A DNA stretch of 64,000 nt from Bacteroidia bacterium (GCA_030427245.1 JAUHXA010000011.1:62001-126000); one strand, 5' to 3'; shown: positions 1 through 9,544, counted from the stretch's first letter. Numbers and translations: made by a program. The notes: generated by a model from the letters alone, not told the origin.

Positions 1-929
1 TCGGCCTCTCTAGACCGATACCATATATTGACCGTATCCTTTTTTGCGGCATAATCTATCAGCAATGAATCAGCAGAAATCAAACCCAAGCTATCCAATA
101 ATCGTACTTCCAAAGTATCTTGCGGTTTGGAAAACAACAATTGAAGTCGTCCATAGTCCAACTTTTTTTTGTCGCTCAACCTCAATTTTGTTTTTCCTTC
201 ATTGAACATCAATAGGTCAAAATGCCCATGAAGACTATCGGTAATATTAATAGGAGAGGAGTAAAAAGCGATATCTTCGGTCGGTTGGTCAAAGAAATAG
301 TTGTTGTTTTTATCAGACAAAGCAATCAATTGATATTCCCCTGCTCGAATATTGCGAAGATTGAAGGAGCCTTTCTTGTCAGTTCGGCTGATATATTTGG
401 GTGTAGTAGTAGTAAACAAGGTGTCCGTTCCAGCCTCATACAAAGCAACCAATATATTCTCAGCTGCTACCTTATCTTTGGCATACAGCACTTCGCCATG
501 AACCTCCAATGAATCAATTTCGTTGCCTGTGGCAAAGGCATATTCGTAGTTTTCCAGCTCATTGCTTTCATTGTTGTCCTGAATTGCCAAACCAAAATTA
601 ATGGTGTAGGTCGTATTTTCCTGCAAATCTTCTTGCAGTTCAATGGTCAAAGTTCTGCCTTTGATTTTGAATTCTGGGCGTTTGACCATCAAAGGAGAAA
701 TGACGATTTGCTCATTGGGATTGTTGAGTTTGGTAAATTCGTCAAACTCAATCTCAATTGTTTTACTATTGAAGTTGGTTGATAGGTGAGGGGGGCTTAC
801 CATTAAAACCTTTGGAGGCGTTTCATCTTTAGGTCCACCATTTGGAGATATTTGTTTGGCACATGCTATCAATACGCAGTACGCCAATAGGCATAAACCA
901 AAAATTTGCAGCCAATTTTTCAAAACCAT
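1..929 (-). CDS. Ig-like (Big_5/SbsA-type) lipoprotein, partial
   Basis: The gene runs off the left edge, so its C-terminus is missing. I placed the start at the ATG at 929 because it gives a lipoprotein signal peptide: a hydrophobic stretch ending in LIACAKQ, with the lipidated Cys near residue 23. This is followed by PNGGPKDETPPKV, a hallmark of Bacteroidota envelope lipoproteins with an N-terminal Ig-like Big_5 domain. The next 100 residues (for example TIEIEFDEFTKL and TYTINFGLAIQD) fit that domain. A later stretch (GSFNLRNIRAGEYQLIAL) looks like a carboxypeptidase-regulatory-like beta domain. The family is very common in this phylum and its function is unknown; a surface or periplasmic structural role is inferred. 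It lies 45 bp downstream of mnmG on the same strand and may be co-transcribed. Confidence 0.8.
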   Translation of the reverse strand, partial: MVLKNWLQIFGLCLLAYCVLIACAKQISPNGGPKDETPPKVLMVSPPHLSTNFNSKTIEIEFDEFTKLNNPNEQIVISPLMVKRPEFKIKGRTLTIELQEDLQENTTYTINFGLAIQDNNESNELENYEYAFATGNEIDSLEVHGEVLYAKDKVAAENILVALYEAGTDTLFTTTTPKYISRTDKKGSFNLRNIRAGEYQLIALSDKNNNYFFDQPTEDIAFYSSPINITDSLHGHFDLLMFNEGKTKLRLSDKKKLDYGRLQLLFSKPQDTLEVRLLDSLGLISADSLLIDYAAKKDTVNIWYRSREA

Positions 930-974
930 ACGAATACTGTTCACCAATTACTAATCCACAAATCACTACTATTA

Positions 975-2834
975 CTATCTTCCCAAATGCACCATCAACA
1001 CTGATACATCAGAAGGAGAAACGCCACTGATTCTACTTGCTTGCCCCAAAGTAGTCGGTTTGATGCTCCTCAATTTTTCTCTTGCTTCCGAAGACAAGCC
1101 TTTTAGCTGCTCATAATCAAAAGAAGGATTCAATTTTATGTACTCCAAACGGTTCATTTTTTCGGCCGTTTCTTGTTCTTTTTGAATATAGCTGTCGTAT
1201 TTTGCGCCAATCTCTACTTGTTCGATGGCTTCTGCTGTGTGGTTTGCCATGAATTCTCCAATCTTTGGAACTTGCGAAAGAGCCGCAATATCTATCTGTG
1301 GGCGCAGCAAAAGATTGAATACTTTCATTTTTTGGCGAAGTGGCGTTGTCCCTTTTGCGGTCAAAATACCATCTACTTCTTCGGGCAAAACGCTTAGATT
1401 TTCCAAGAAATGCTTGATTTCTGCCGCCCCATTTTTCTTTGCCTCCATCCTATCGTAGCGTTCTTTGCTTGCCAATCCTATCTCATGCCCTATTGCAGTC
1501 AATCGCAAATCGGCATTGTCTTGTCTCAACAAAATACGATATTCGGCACGAGAGGTAAACATTCGATAAGGTTCTTCTGTGCCTTTATTTATTAGGTCGT
1601 CAATCAATACACCTATATAGGCATCCGACCGCTTCAAAACGAGCGACTCCTCTCCTTTTGTCTTTCTATGTGCATTGATTCCCGCCATCAACCCCTGACA
1701 TGCTGCTTCTTCGTAGCCTGTTGTGCCATTGATTTGTCCTGCAAAAAATAAATTGTCCACCAGTTTTGTTTCGAGCGTATGTTTCAATTGTATGGGTGGA
1801 AAATAATCGTATTCGATGGCATAGCCTGGGCGGAACATCTTGGCATTTTCAAATCCAGGAATCAGCTTCATTGCTTTCATTTGGACATCTTCTGGCAAGG
1901 AAGTCGAAAAGCCATTGAGGTAAATCTCTACAGTGTCCCAGCCTTCAGGTTCTACAAATAATTGATGTCTGTTGCGTTCCGAAAAACGATTAATTTTGTC
2001 TTCTATTGAAGGACAATAGCGAGGACCTACCCCTTTGATACGTCCTGCAAACATAGGTGAACGACTGAAACCTGTTTTCAGAATGTCGTGAACTTCGGTA
2101 TTTGTATAAGCAATCCAACAGTTCCTTTGTTCTTTGGGCACAGGAGTATCGGTGAAAGAGAATCGAGAAGGAGGATCGTCTCCTTCTTGTGCTTCCATTT
2201 TGCTATAGTCAATGCTTCTTCCGTCTATTCTTGGCGGGGTACCCGTTTTCATTCTGCCTGTTTCAAAGCCCAATTCTACCAATTGTCCTGTGATTCCCGT
2301 TGCAGCTCTCTCCCCTGCTCGTCCGCCACCGAACCGCTTCTCTCCTATGTGAATGAGTCCATTTAAGAATGTCCCGTTGGTTAGAATGACCGATTTGCCT
2401 TTTATCTCTATCCCCAAACTCGTCTTTACGCCACATACACGTCCATCTTTGACCACCAACCCTACAACCATTTCTTGCCAAAAATCCAAGTTTGGTGTTT
2501 GCTCCAATTGCAGTCTCCATTCTGTGGCAAACAACATTCGATCGTTTTGTGAGCGTGGACTCCACATTGCAGGGCCTTTGGATTTGTTCAACATTCGAAA
2601 TTGTATCATAGATTTATCCGTCACAATTCCCGAATAACCTCCAAGTGCATCAATTTCACGAACAATCTGCCCTTTTGCCACACCTCCCATTGCAGGATTA
2701 CAAGACATTTGTCCTATTGTCTGCATATTCATTGTCACCAATAGCGTCTTTGAACCCAAATTCGCTGCTGCTGCGGCAGCCTCACAACCAGAGTGACCAC
2801 CTCCCACTACTATTACATCGTATTCCGCAAACAT
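975..2834 (-). CDS. mnmG: tRNA uridine-5-carboxymethylaminomethyl(34) synthesis enzyme MnmG (GidA)
   Basis: MnmG is the FAD-dependent partner of MnmE. Together they install the cmnm5 group at wobble uridine 34 of several tRNAs in the cytoplasm. At 619 residues it has the usual family length. The N-terminus has the dinucleotide-binding motif [12 protein letters not shown] (about residues 10-21), followed by the family blocks [11 protein letters not shown] and [13 protein letters not shown]. The catalytic-cysteine region, [18 protein letters not shown], lies near residue 365. The helical C-terminus ends in [16 protein letters not shown], typical of MnmG. The ATG at 2834 is fixed by alignment of the [10 protein letters not shown]-type start. 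A TATTTTTG box (minus-strand sense) at 2862-2869 lies 28 bp upstream. mnmE is not in this window. In many bacteria gidA lies near oriC, which fits the DnaA-box cluster found here. Confidence 0.98.
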   Translation of the reverse strand: MFAEYDVIVVGGGHSGCEAAAAAANLGSKTLLVTMNMQTIGQMSCNPAMGGVAKGQIVREIDALGGYSGIVTDKSMIQFRMLNKSKGPAMWSPRSQNDRMLFATEWRLQLEQTPNLDFWQEMVVGLVVKDGRVCGVKTSLGIEIKGKSVILTNGTFLNGLIHIGEKRFGGGRAGERAATGITGQLVELGFETGRMKTGTPPRIDGRSIDYSKMEAQEGDDPPSRFSFTDTPVPKEQRNCWIAYTNTEVHDILKTGFSRSPMFAGRIKGVGPRYCPSIEDKINRFSERNRHQLFVEPEGWDTVEIYLNGFSTSLPEDVQMKAMKLIPGFENAKMFRPGYAIEYDYFPPIQLKHTLETKLVDNLFFAGQINGTTGYEEAACQGLMAGINAHRKTKGEESLVLKRSDAYIGVLIDDLINKGTEEPYRMFTSRAEYRILLRQDNADLRLTAIGHEIGLASKERYDRMEAKKNGAAEIKHFLENLSVLPEEVDGILTAKGTTPLRQKMKVFNLLLRPQIDIAALSQVPKIGEFMANHTAEAIEQVEIGAKYDSYIQKEQETAEKMNRLEYIKLNPSFDYEQLKGLSSEAREKLRSIKPTTLGQASRISGVSPSDVSVLMVHLGR

Positions 2835-2861
2835 TGTTTTTTATTTAAAATTTTTGAAGTA

Positions 2862-2869
2862 CAAAAATA
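2862..2869 (-). promoter_or_regulatory. Candidate -7 promoter box of mnmG
   Basis: Read on the minus strand this is TATTTTTG, matching the Bacteroidota -7 consensus TAnnTTTG. It would give a leader of about 20 nt before the mnmG ATG. I could not find a clear TTG at the -33 position, so the call is weak. Confidence 0.35.
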
Positions 2870-2979
2870 GCAATTCTATTTGTACTGTGTTTGATAAATT
2901 TGAGTCTCATTTCCATCGCTGATTAAAACAAACTGCTCCATAACTTCAAAAAAAATCGCAAGGTTATATCTCCACCTTA

Positions 2980-2997
2980 ATGTTCTACGGGGAACAT
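2980..2997. promoter_or_regulatory. parS-like palindrome, copy 1
   Basis: The site ATGTTCTACGGGGAACAT is an imperfect palindrome with arms ATGTTC/GAACAT. Its 16-bp core matches 12 of the 14 fixed positions of the general parS consensus TGTTnCACGTGnAACA. An identical 18-mer lies 46 bp away at 3026-3043 in the same orientation. Both sit between the mnmG promoter region and the terminator of the next gene. ParB/Spo0J binding is inferred. A mnmG-specific repressor operator is the main alternative. Confidence 0.55.
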
Positions 2998-3025
2998 CGG
3001 ATATACTCACTAAAATTAAAGGTGA

Positions 3026-3043
3026 ATGTTCTACGGGGAACAT
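3026..3043. promoter_or_regulatory. parS-like palindrome, copy 2
   Basis: This is an exact second copy of the 18-bp palindrome at 2980-2997, in the same orientation with centres 46 bp apart. That spacing is a little over four helical turns, so both copies face a similar side of the DNA. The same deviation from the parS consensus occurs in both copies, which suggests one sequence-specific protein reads them. Confidence 0.55.
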
Positions 3044-3091
3044 TGAAAATATTTTGCAGTACCGAAAGCATCTAAAGGAATTTACAGCTTC

Positions 3092-3147
3092 AAAAAAAAT
3101 AGGAGAGCAGCTTGCGAAAAAAATTGCAGCCACTCTCCTATTTTTTG
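3092..3147 (-). terminator. Rho-independent terminator after the tandem-AAA gene
   Basis: The arms AATAGGAGAG (ending at 3107) and CTCTCCTATT (from 3133) form a stem flanked by A and T runs on both sides. It could therefore work in both directions. It lies 30 bp beyond the stop codon of the AAA ATPase gene. Confidence 0.8.
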
Positions 3148-3177
3148 AGTTTGCACTTGAAGTTTGAATCAGAACGA

Positions 3178-5808
3178 TTATGAAGTTGTGCTGCCTGTTC
3201 GAGTAAAACCCAAACGTTTTCGTCCACCGCTAACCGCCTTTCTTTCATCAAACATTTCTACATCCGACAAAATGATTGTTTTCAACATTTCATCAGTTCG
3301 TTCTTCTTTAGGCGTTGCGGCTAATCTCAAGTTTTGATTTTTGATCATTTCGTCAATTGTTTTCACAACGGAGCGACCATTGCCAAAAAACTTATCTTTG
3401 GTAGCATGTAAATATCCCAAGAATCTTCGGAGATGTTTTTTGGCATCTTCTTCTATTGTGTACCCTTCTTTCTCGATTTTTCTGACGGCAATTTCGAGCA
3501 AAGCTTTGACCGGGAAATCCTCAAAAATCAATAATCGATCAAAGCGAGATTTGAAACCTGGATTCGACTCCAAGAAACTCTTCATTGGATCAGGATAGCC
3601 TGCCACAACTACGGCAAACTGACCTTTCTGATCTTCCATTCTTTTGATCAGCGTTTCGATGGCTTCTTTGCCAAAGTCGGTTTGTCCACGTTGGGTCAAA
3701 GCATAAGCTTCGTCAATGAACAAAACTCCTCCAATTGCAGCATCAATTTTTTCGGAAGTTTTCAACGCCGTTTGTCCCACATAACCTGCCACCAAACTAT
3801 GACGATCGCACTCCACCAAATGTCCTCTCTCCAAAACCCCTAAAGCTTTGAATATTTCTGATAAGATTCGAGCAACGGTTGTTTTACCTGTTCCTGGGTT
3901 TCCAGTAAAGACAGAGTGTAATGAAAATTTGTTGAGCACGTCCTTCCCTATCTCTCGATAAAAACGAACCAACTGTACCAACTCGGAAATTTCTTTTTTA
4001 ACTTCTTTCAATCCCACCAAAGCATTCAACTCTCCCAAAGCCTCTTCCAACAATTCTTCATTGATTGGAATATCGGGCTGTGTCTTCTCTTTGCCTTTGA
4101 AAATTTTCTCAAAGTCTTCTACAATCAAAGTCGACAAATCTTCTTTTGACAAACCTTTTGGATTCTCTTGTTTCATCACCCTCAATCCCAAATTAATTTT
4201 GGCTTCGCTGATAAGAGAATTGACATATCGAGCGTTTCCAAAAAATCGATCCCTTGTTCGATAAGCTTCCACAATCTTGCTGTATAAAAAAGCTTTTGAT
4301 TGAGGAGTCAATAAAATATTTCGTTTGTTGGCAGCATACTCTGCAATGTCCGCTAATTCTTGTGGTACATAATCAGGAAATTCAAACCATTGGGTAAAAC
4401 GAGATTTCAGTCCAGGATTTGCATCCATAAAGGTTCTCATCTCACTTGGATAACCTGCTACAATAATAGACAAGTCTCCCGTTCCATCCGACATTTCCTT
4501 CACAAGAATCTCAATAACTTCTCGACCAAAATCTTTGAGGTCATCTTTTGCTCTTGCCAAACTGTAGGCTTCGTCAATAAATAAAATTCCACCTTTGGCA
4601 TTTTTGATAGCTTCTTTTACCTTCGGAGCAGTTTGGCCAATGTACTCACCTACTAAGTCCGCACGATCTACTTCATGTACATGCCCTTTGGAGAGTAAAC
4701 CCATGTATTTGTAAATCTTGCCGAGCATATTTGCAACCGTAGTTTTACCCGTTCCTGGATTACCAGTAAACACAGCATGAAGGTTTATTTTCTGTGCATC
4801 TTCAAAACCTTTTTCTATTCTGATTTTGACAAACTTCAAATACTCTGCATATTCCTTGATTCGTTGTTTCACAGTTTGAAGTCCAATCAAACCTTCTAAA
4901 TCAGACATGACTTCTTCAAAAGTCTGAGGTTCTTCTTGCTCTTTTGGAATCAATTTTGCACCAGTACTTGGAATTAGAGCCTCCGACATTCCTTCTTCAA
5001 AAGCATCGCTTACTTCAAATGGTAAAATAGCAACCAAGTGATCCATAAAAATGATTTCAAGCGTATAGTTGTCCTCAAACCAAGTTCCTTTGTCATTGGA
5101 TCCCCATCCGGATGTAATCGTATAGGTTTTATCGGCAGGTTTGATGTGAAAAACTTCTACTGTTTCGCCCTTCAATTGATGAGCATCGTTGTAAAATTTG
5201 AAGAAAACTTCGCAGTTCCACGACTTATCCACCACCAGATTTTTCATGGCAAATTCTACAAAAACATAACGTGCATTTTTCCCATCAAATCCTTTATAAT
5301 ATGTTCTATTCTTCAGAGGAATATTATTATCAGGCCCTTCATAGAGTTTTATAGAATCAATACTGAAATATGGGTTATTATCCTCAGTTACAATCCCCAC
5401 ATCTTCAACCCAAAACTTCTGCCCTGCAATGAGTTTTCCTTCAATATACGCCTCCCATAGATAAGTTCCTTTCTTCCAATACAAGCCTGTTTTCTTATTG
5501 CCCCAGCCTTCCCTTATATACACAATATTGGAAGCCTTACTTACCTCTTTAACCGAAGTAAGTTTACATAGTTCCTGCTTTTTCGTTCCTCGAAGAGCAA
5601 AGGCTTTTAGTGTTACTTCTATTTTCCAGTCTTCTTGATCAAACAACTTATTGTAGAACGAGAATTCGGCATAAATATAGGAAGCTTCCGATCGGTCAAA
5701 TACGCGTCGGTATTTCTTCTGTTCGTTGGCAAGCCATTCAGAAGAACCATATATTTTGAGGTCTCTATATTTATAGGCGACAAAGGAGTTATCTTTTTTC
5801 TCTGACAT
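3178..5808 (-). CDS. Tandem AAA+ ATPase (CbbX/SpoVK-like) with duplicated N-terminal beta domain
   Basis: This 876-residue cytoplasmic protein has two AAA+ modules of the CbbX/SpoVK type. Module 1 has Walker A GNPGTGKTT at about 349-357 and Walker B GILFIDEA at about 407-414. Module 2 has Walker A at about 636-644 and Walker B GVLFIDEA at about 694-701. Both keep the downstream PGLKSRF/PGFKSRF arginine-bearing motif, so both look active. The first 270 residues hold two diverged copies of a beta-rich domain (about 41-136 and 180-268), each with a YxxxEF strand, a GWGxxxxG turn and a WVED- or EVSD-like end. No signal peptide is present. The gene stands alone between terminators. Related ATPases remodel protein complexes such as Rubisco; the substrate here is unknown, and the N-terminal repeats are probably the recognition part. 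Confidence 0.85.
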   Translation of the reverse strand: MSEKKDNSFVAYKYRDLKIYGSSEWLANEQKKYRRVFDRSEASYIYAEFSFYNKLFDQEDWKIEVTLKAFALRGTKKQELCKLTSVKEVSKASNIVYIREGWGNKKTGLYWKKGTYLWEAYIEGKLIAGQKFWVEDVGIVTEDNNPYFSIDSIKLYEGPDNNIPLKNRTYYKGFDGKNARYVFVEFAMKNLVVDKSWNCEVFFKFYNDAHQLKGETVEVFHIKPADKTYTITSGWGSNDKGTWFEDNYTLEIIFMDHLVAILPFEVSDAFEEGMSEALIPSTGAKLIPKEQEEPQTFEEVMSDLEGLIGLQTVKQRIKEYAEYLKFVKIRIEKGFEDAQKINLHAVFTGNPGTGKTTVANMLGKIYKYMGLLSKGHVHEVDRADLVGEYIGQTAPKVKEAIKNAKGGILFIDEAYSLARAKDDLKDFGREVIEILVKEMSDGTGDLSIIVAGYPSEMRTFMDANPGLKSRFTQWFEFPDYVPQELADIAEYAANKRNILLTPQSKAFLYSKIVEAYRTRDRFFGNARYVNSLISEAKINLGLRVMKQENPKGLSKEDLSTLIVEDFEKIFKGKEKTQPDIPINEELLEEALGELNALVGLKEVKKEISELVQLVRFYREIGKDVLNKFSLHSVFTGNPGTGKTTVARILSEIFKALGVLERGHLVECDRHSLVAGYVGQTALKTSEKIDAAIGGVLFIDEAYALTQRGQTDFGKEAIETLIKRMEDQKGQFAVVVAGYPDPMKSFLESNPGFKSRFDRLLIFEDFPVKALLEIAVRKIEKEGYTIEEDAKKHLRRFLGYLHATKDKFFGNGRSVVKTIDEMIKNQNLRLAATPKEERTDEMLKTIILSDVEMFDERKAVSGGRKRLGFTRTGSTTS

Positions 5809-6282
5809 AATGTACGAGTTACTTAATTTGTGTGGCTATTCTTTAAATGACAAACAGTAGGCCAAATTATAAATAATTAATCGTCAAACTTTCAGCAAAT
5901 AAAAACATAGCATTTACTTACTATTAATGCCATTATTGATTTTTTAGTTTCCATTCAATGTTAAAAACAGTGAAAACCTCAAAAATACTAAAAATAACCT
6001 AAGTCTGTTGATAAATCAAGTGCTAAGTATATAAAAAAGGCACTCAACACCTTTTGAGGTGCGAATGCCTTTCGATTTTGACGAAAACAAACTTCTATTA
6101 AATAGGAAATCAAAATTAAGACCGCTTTCGCTATCAAGAGATAGATATTTAAAATGAAATCAATTGCTTAAAATCAAATACCTGATAGCTTTTAGAAACT
6201 TACTTCAGATTTAAATGCAATAGACAAATCCAAACTCAAACTTTGCTTATACTCGAATTTGATTTTTGAGATTGTGTTTCTA
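5809..6282. other. Intergenic spacer, 474 bp
   Basis: This AT-rich spacer has no convincing ORF. It holds a hairpin at 6033-6075, described separately, and presumably the promoter of the tandem AAA gene at its right-hand start side. I saw no RNA gene. Confidence 0.6.
6033..6075 (-). terminator. Probable terminator after the lytic transglycosylase gene
   Basis: The outer arms AAAAGGCA and TGCCTTT and inner arms CACCT and AGGTG form an interrupted hairpin with a TTTG loop. On the minus strand it is followed by a T-run. It lies about 210 bp beyond the stop codon, so a long 3' UTR is implied. Confidence 0.45.
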
Positions 6283-7014
6283 TTACTTCCCAATTCCTCC
6301 CCAAAAACTTCTTTCAGTCTCTTTGTCGCCATCTATTGAAGCTATATATGCGGTAGGGTAAATTCGCTTTACAAACTTGTCAATATCCTGAACCGTCACT
6401 CGCCCATCCTTATCTTCGTCCAATCCCGAATTCATTTTATAAGCAGTTGAAGGCTTTTCATAAAGGCTAAAACAATACTCTTCTTCCAATGCACGAGGAT
6501 ACAAAATTGCCAAATACAAATCTGTCAAATTTTCGTATTGGCGGTGTTTTTTTCGTTTGGCATCCAAATATTGATACACAAAATCCAACTGCTCGATGTG
6601 GTTCATATTGCGGAGTTTTTCTACCGTAATGTTGAAGTCTTTGGCAGTAGCAGGCATCCATTGAATCAAGCCCGTTGCACCACTCCCTTTATGATTTGAA
6701 ACAGAAGCGTCAAATCGAGATTCTGCGTGCATGACCGCCATCAACCATTCTGGAGCGACCTGCAAATCCGCAGCAACTTCTCGTACCTTTTCTTCAAAAG
6801 CATCGGAGTTGTAGACAAATTTTTCTGCCTGATCCAACAGATACAGAGTAGGTTCTGCTACAGTTTCTATAACTGAAGTAGGGGCTTTGTTAGATACATT
6901 CAGTAGTCGGAAAGTAATGATATTGCTCAAGACAATGAAGAAGAGCAATAGACCGAGAGATTTAAGGTTGAGTTGAATCGTTGTATTTGGATTCCAGTTT
7001 AGAAGTTTATTCAT
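6283..7014 (-). CDS. Membrane-anchored lytic transglycosylase (SLT fold) with EF-hand-like loop
   Basis: Lytic transglycosylases cleave the MurNAc-GlcNAc bond of peptidoglycan without water. I chose the ATG at 7014, which gives 243 residues. A longer reading starts with GTG at 7038. Residues about 15-35 (LGLLLFFIVLSNIITF) are a signal anchor, so the enzyme faces the periplasm. The SLT motif is WLMAVMHAESRFDASV, with the Glu of AES as the expected catalytic acid, then GATGLIQWMPATAKDF and a conserved YLAILYP near the end of the fold. A calcium-loop-like DEDKDGRVTVQDI follows in the C-terminal quarter, which is unusual in the family. The gene stands alone with its own probable terminator. Confidence 0.85.
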   Translation of the reverse strand: MNKLLNWNPNTTIQLNLKSLGLLLFFIVLSNIITFRLLNVSNKAPTSVIETVAEPTLYLLDQAEKFVYNSDAFEEKVREVAADLQVAPEWLMAVMHAESRFDASVSNHKGSGATGLIQWMPATAKDFNITVEKLRNMNHIEQLDFVYQYLDAKRKKHRQYENLTDLYLAILYPRALEEEYCFSLYEKPSTAYKMNSGLDEDKDGRVTVQDIDKFVKRIYPTAYIASIDGDKETERSFWGGIGK

Positions 7015-7527
7015 CTTATTAAAGTTTTGAAGGTTCACAAAAAATCACAATAAATTCGCCTGACAACAAATTTAGCATTTTACTAAATATTTAGCAAATT
7101 TTCTGCCAACTTTTAACCTTATTTAGAACTTGAACACACTTTATTTTTGAAAACCCACAAACACATTCCAACAAAATTATCTGTTAATCATAAAATTACA
7201 AAATTAATTATTAAAAATTTAGTACTAAAATATTTTTCATAAAAATACTAAAAATATTAGTCAATATTGCTTTTCCATCGTTGCTACAATTACTACTTCC
7301 CTATCATACCACAAAAGCCAAGCTTGTTGTATTAATTTAAACAAACTTGGCTTTGCCAAAAAAAATAATTCTTTTCCTTCAATAGTAAATTGCAGTCTCT
7401 TGATGATTTCATTTGGTTTGGAGGACTTAGGTATCCAATACCTTTTGACCAAATAGATTCATTTAGAACCAAATTACAGCCTTCCTACTTGTGCTGATTA
7501 AATGTTTGAGGCTGCAAAAATCTAACT
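7015..7527. other. Intergenic spacer, about 510 bp
   Basis: The spacer between the MFS and transglycosylase genes is very AT-rich, especially at 7160-7260. A 63-codon minus-strand ORF at 7261-7452 has no ATG start. I do not call it a gene. The promoter of the transglycosylase gene should lie in the left part. Confidence 0.5.
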
Positions 7528-8787
7528 TTAAGATGGATACGATTTCTTCATATAAAAATACAACCCTCCAAAAGCAATGGTTAACAATATTGGAATAAAA
7601 ACCATCGTCTGCAAAATTTCGGGGCCCGCCAAAACTTGTGCCTCTGCAAACTGAGCTGCCATTTCTGTTCCTTTTGCAGCCGATTGATAAGCCGATATTT
7701 CAGCTCCTGCGGGTAAATGTGAGGACAAATTGCTGTCGTACATTCTCCCCATAATCGGAAAAAAGATGGAATTGGCTAACATACCTGCCCCACCTATTAA
7801 TGACAGTCCTATTGCTCCTGTTTTAGGTGTGTATTCTGCTACAAACCCCAACATAGTGGGCCAAAAATAAGTGACTCCTACTGCAAAAATACCTGCTGCA
7901 ACAAACAACATATTCCCTGACAAGGTGCTGAGTAAATACAAGCCAATTGTAGCCAATATAGAGGATACCAACAAAACTCCTACTGGTGACATTTTGTGCA
8001 CCACAGGGCCTGCCATACCTCGTCCAATCGCCATGATTCCACTGATGAAGACCAACAGCAACAAGGCATTGTCGGTTACATTCTCCAACAATACACCAAT
8101 CCACTGATTTGTTCCCAACTCTGTTACCGCCGTTCCGAGCATACAAATCACCATAAAAATATACAATGGATTCAACAGGGATTGATACATTTCGCCTGTA
8201 CTAACTCCTTGAGCTACTCGCTCCGTAACAGGAAACTGTTCTCCGAAGAACATAACCCCATAAATTGCTGCGGGAATCAACATCGTTGCCATCTGCACTT
8301 GCCAACCTATACCTGCATTTCCCAAAAAATATGCGACCAAACCTCCAATCACCAATCCTCCTGGAAACCATATATGAAAATGATTCAATTTAGTCGTTTT
8401 ATTTTCGGGATACATACTCGCAATCAGCGGATTACAAACTGCTTCCACCAGTCCATTTGCGATACCAATCAACAAAGTAGAAAAGAAAAGTGACCAAAAT
8501 CCGCCTGCCAAAATCGTCATTACAATTCCCACGACATGACTAAAAAACGCAGCATACATCAACTTCCTCATGCCAATGATGTCCACTAATGCCCCACCGA
8601 TGATCACTGCCAAAGGAAAGCCCCAAAAAGCAGTCCCTGCAATCCATCCAAGTTCTTCTGTACTCAATCCAAAGTCAATCCCCAACTGTCCCAACATGCC
8701 AGCACGAATAGCGAAAGTCATTGAAGTAACAATCAATGCCAGACAACTCGCTACAAAAAGTTTGTTTGTGTTTACCGTTTGTCCCAT
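7528..8787 (-). CDS. Major facilitator superfamily transporter
   Basis: This is a 419-residue inner-membrane permease with about 12 hydrophobic helices spread over the whole length, the usual size for an MFS carrier. The loop between helices 2 and 3 reads GALVDIIGMRKLMY, a variant of the MFS signature G-x-x-x-D-x-x-G-R-R/K. The middle loop, near residues 190-215 (PVTERVAQGVSTGEM), separates the two six-helix halves. The substrate cannot be read from the sequence; sugar or small organic acid uptake is the general expectation for similar Bacteroidota proteins. It is downstream of the rhomboid gene but separated from it by a probable terminator, so it is likely its own unit. Confidence 0.85.
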   Translation of the reverse strand: MGQTVNTNKLFVASCLALIVTSMTFAIRAGMLGQLGIDFGLSTEELGWIAGTAFWGFPLAVIIGGALVDIIGMRKLMYAAFFSHVVGIVMTILAGGFWSLFFSTLLIGIANGLVEAVCNPLIASMYPENKTTKLNHFHIWFPGGLVIGGLVAYFLGNAGIGWQVQMATMLIPAAIYGVMFFGEQFPVTERVAQGVSTGEMYQSLLNPLYIFMVICMLGTAVTELGTNQWIGVLLENVTDNALLLLVFISGIMAIGRGMAGPVVHKMSPVGVLLVSSILATIGLYLLSTLSGNMLFVAAGIFAVGVTYFWPTMLGFVAEYTPKTGAIGLSLIGGAGMLANSIFFPIMGRMYDSNLSSHLPAGAEISAYQSAAKGTEMAAQFAEAQVLAGPEILQTMVFIPILLTIAFGGLYFYMKKSYPS

Positions 8788-8823
8788 AGTGTTTGTGTTG
8801 AATAAAAATGTGAGTTAAAATAA

Positions 8824-8853
8824 AAACCGCACTGATAATCAAACAATGCGGCA
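8824..8853 (-). terminator. Probable terminator after the rhomboid gene
   Basis: On the minus strand the arms CCGCA and TGCGG enclose a 15-nt loop and are followed by TTTTTATTTT. The stem is short, but its place 19 bp after the rhomboid stop codon supports the call. Confidence 0.5.
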
Positions 8854-8869
8854 ATACAACAATTTACCT

Positions 8870-9544
8870 TTAATCATATCTCGCCAATTCCACCCTTGGA
8901 GTAGAAATTTTAAAAAAGAGTCCTGCAATCACTCCAAATGCAAAACCACCAATATGTGCCCACCAAGCTACACCTTCTGCTTCCTTCAATAATGGGTCTA
9001 AAGCTCCCATACCACTGATAATCTGCTGTATGATCCAAAAGCCCAAAAAGAAAACAGCTGCAATGCGAAAAGAGCTAATAAAAAAGACCAGTACTTTGAT
9101 TCGAGAATGTGGATACATGACAATATAAGCTCCCAAAACAGCAGAAATCGCTCCGCTTGCTCCAATCATCGGAATATTGCTGTTTGCATTGAAGTAAATA
9201 TGACCAAAAACGGCTGCAATACCGCCTAACACATAAAAAATCACAAATTTGAAGCTGCCAACAGTTGCTTCAATATTGTCTGCAAAAACCCATAAAAAGA
9301 GCATATTTCCAATCAAGTGCATCCATCCACCATGTAAAAACATGGAAGTCAGCAAGGTAAATTCGTCCTGACCATTCATTATTTCTCTAGGGATAGCTCC
9401 ATATTCCATCACAAAAACATTCAAATCAGGGATAGGTAAAGCCGCTTGATACAAAAAAATAAGTATATTCAAGGCAATAAAGGAATAGCTGAAAATAGGA
9501 GAATGTCCTCCATGTACTTGATCATCACCAATCGGAAATATCAT
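8870..9544 (-). CDS. Rhomboid family intramembrane serine protease
   Basis: Rhomboids cut substrates within the membrane. This 224-residue protein has six or seven hydrophobic segments. The catalytic serine lies in GASGA (Ser about 130) and the catalytic histidine in WAHIGGFAFG (His about 197). The loop-1 block HGGWMHLIGNMLFLWVF, around residues 71-87, is also canonical. The C-terminus is a short cytosolic tail with no extra domain. Substrates are unknown. The ATG at 9544 is the only sensible start and puts the short soluble N-terminus before the first helix. Confidence 0.92.
   Translation of the reverse strand: MIFPIGDDQVHGGHSPIFSYSFIALNILIFLYQAALPIPDLNVFVMEYGAIPREIMNGQDEFTLLTSMFLHGGWMHLIGNMLFLWVFADNIEATVGSFKFVIFYVLGGIAAVFGHIYFNANSNIPMIGASGAISAVLGAYIVMYPHSRIKVLVFFISSFRIAAVFFLGFWIIQQIISGMGALDPLLKEAEGVAWWAHIGGFAFGVIAGLFFKISTPRVELARYD

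Noticed and set aside
2876-3133. 85-codon minus-strand ORF upstream of mnmG
   Set aside because: It runs through the parS-like sites and the terminator stem, which argues against coding.
7261-7452. 63-codon minus-strand ORF between the transglycosylase and MFS genes
   Set aside because: It begins with TTG, has no ATG until its last residues, and shows no motif or promoter. Composition alone is not enough to call a gene.
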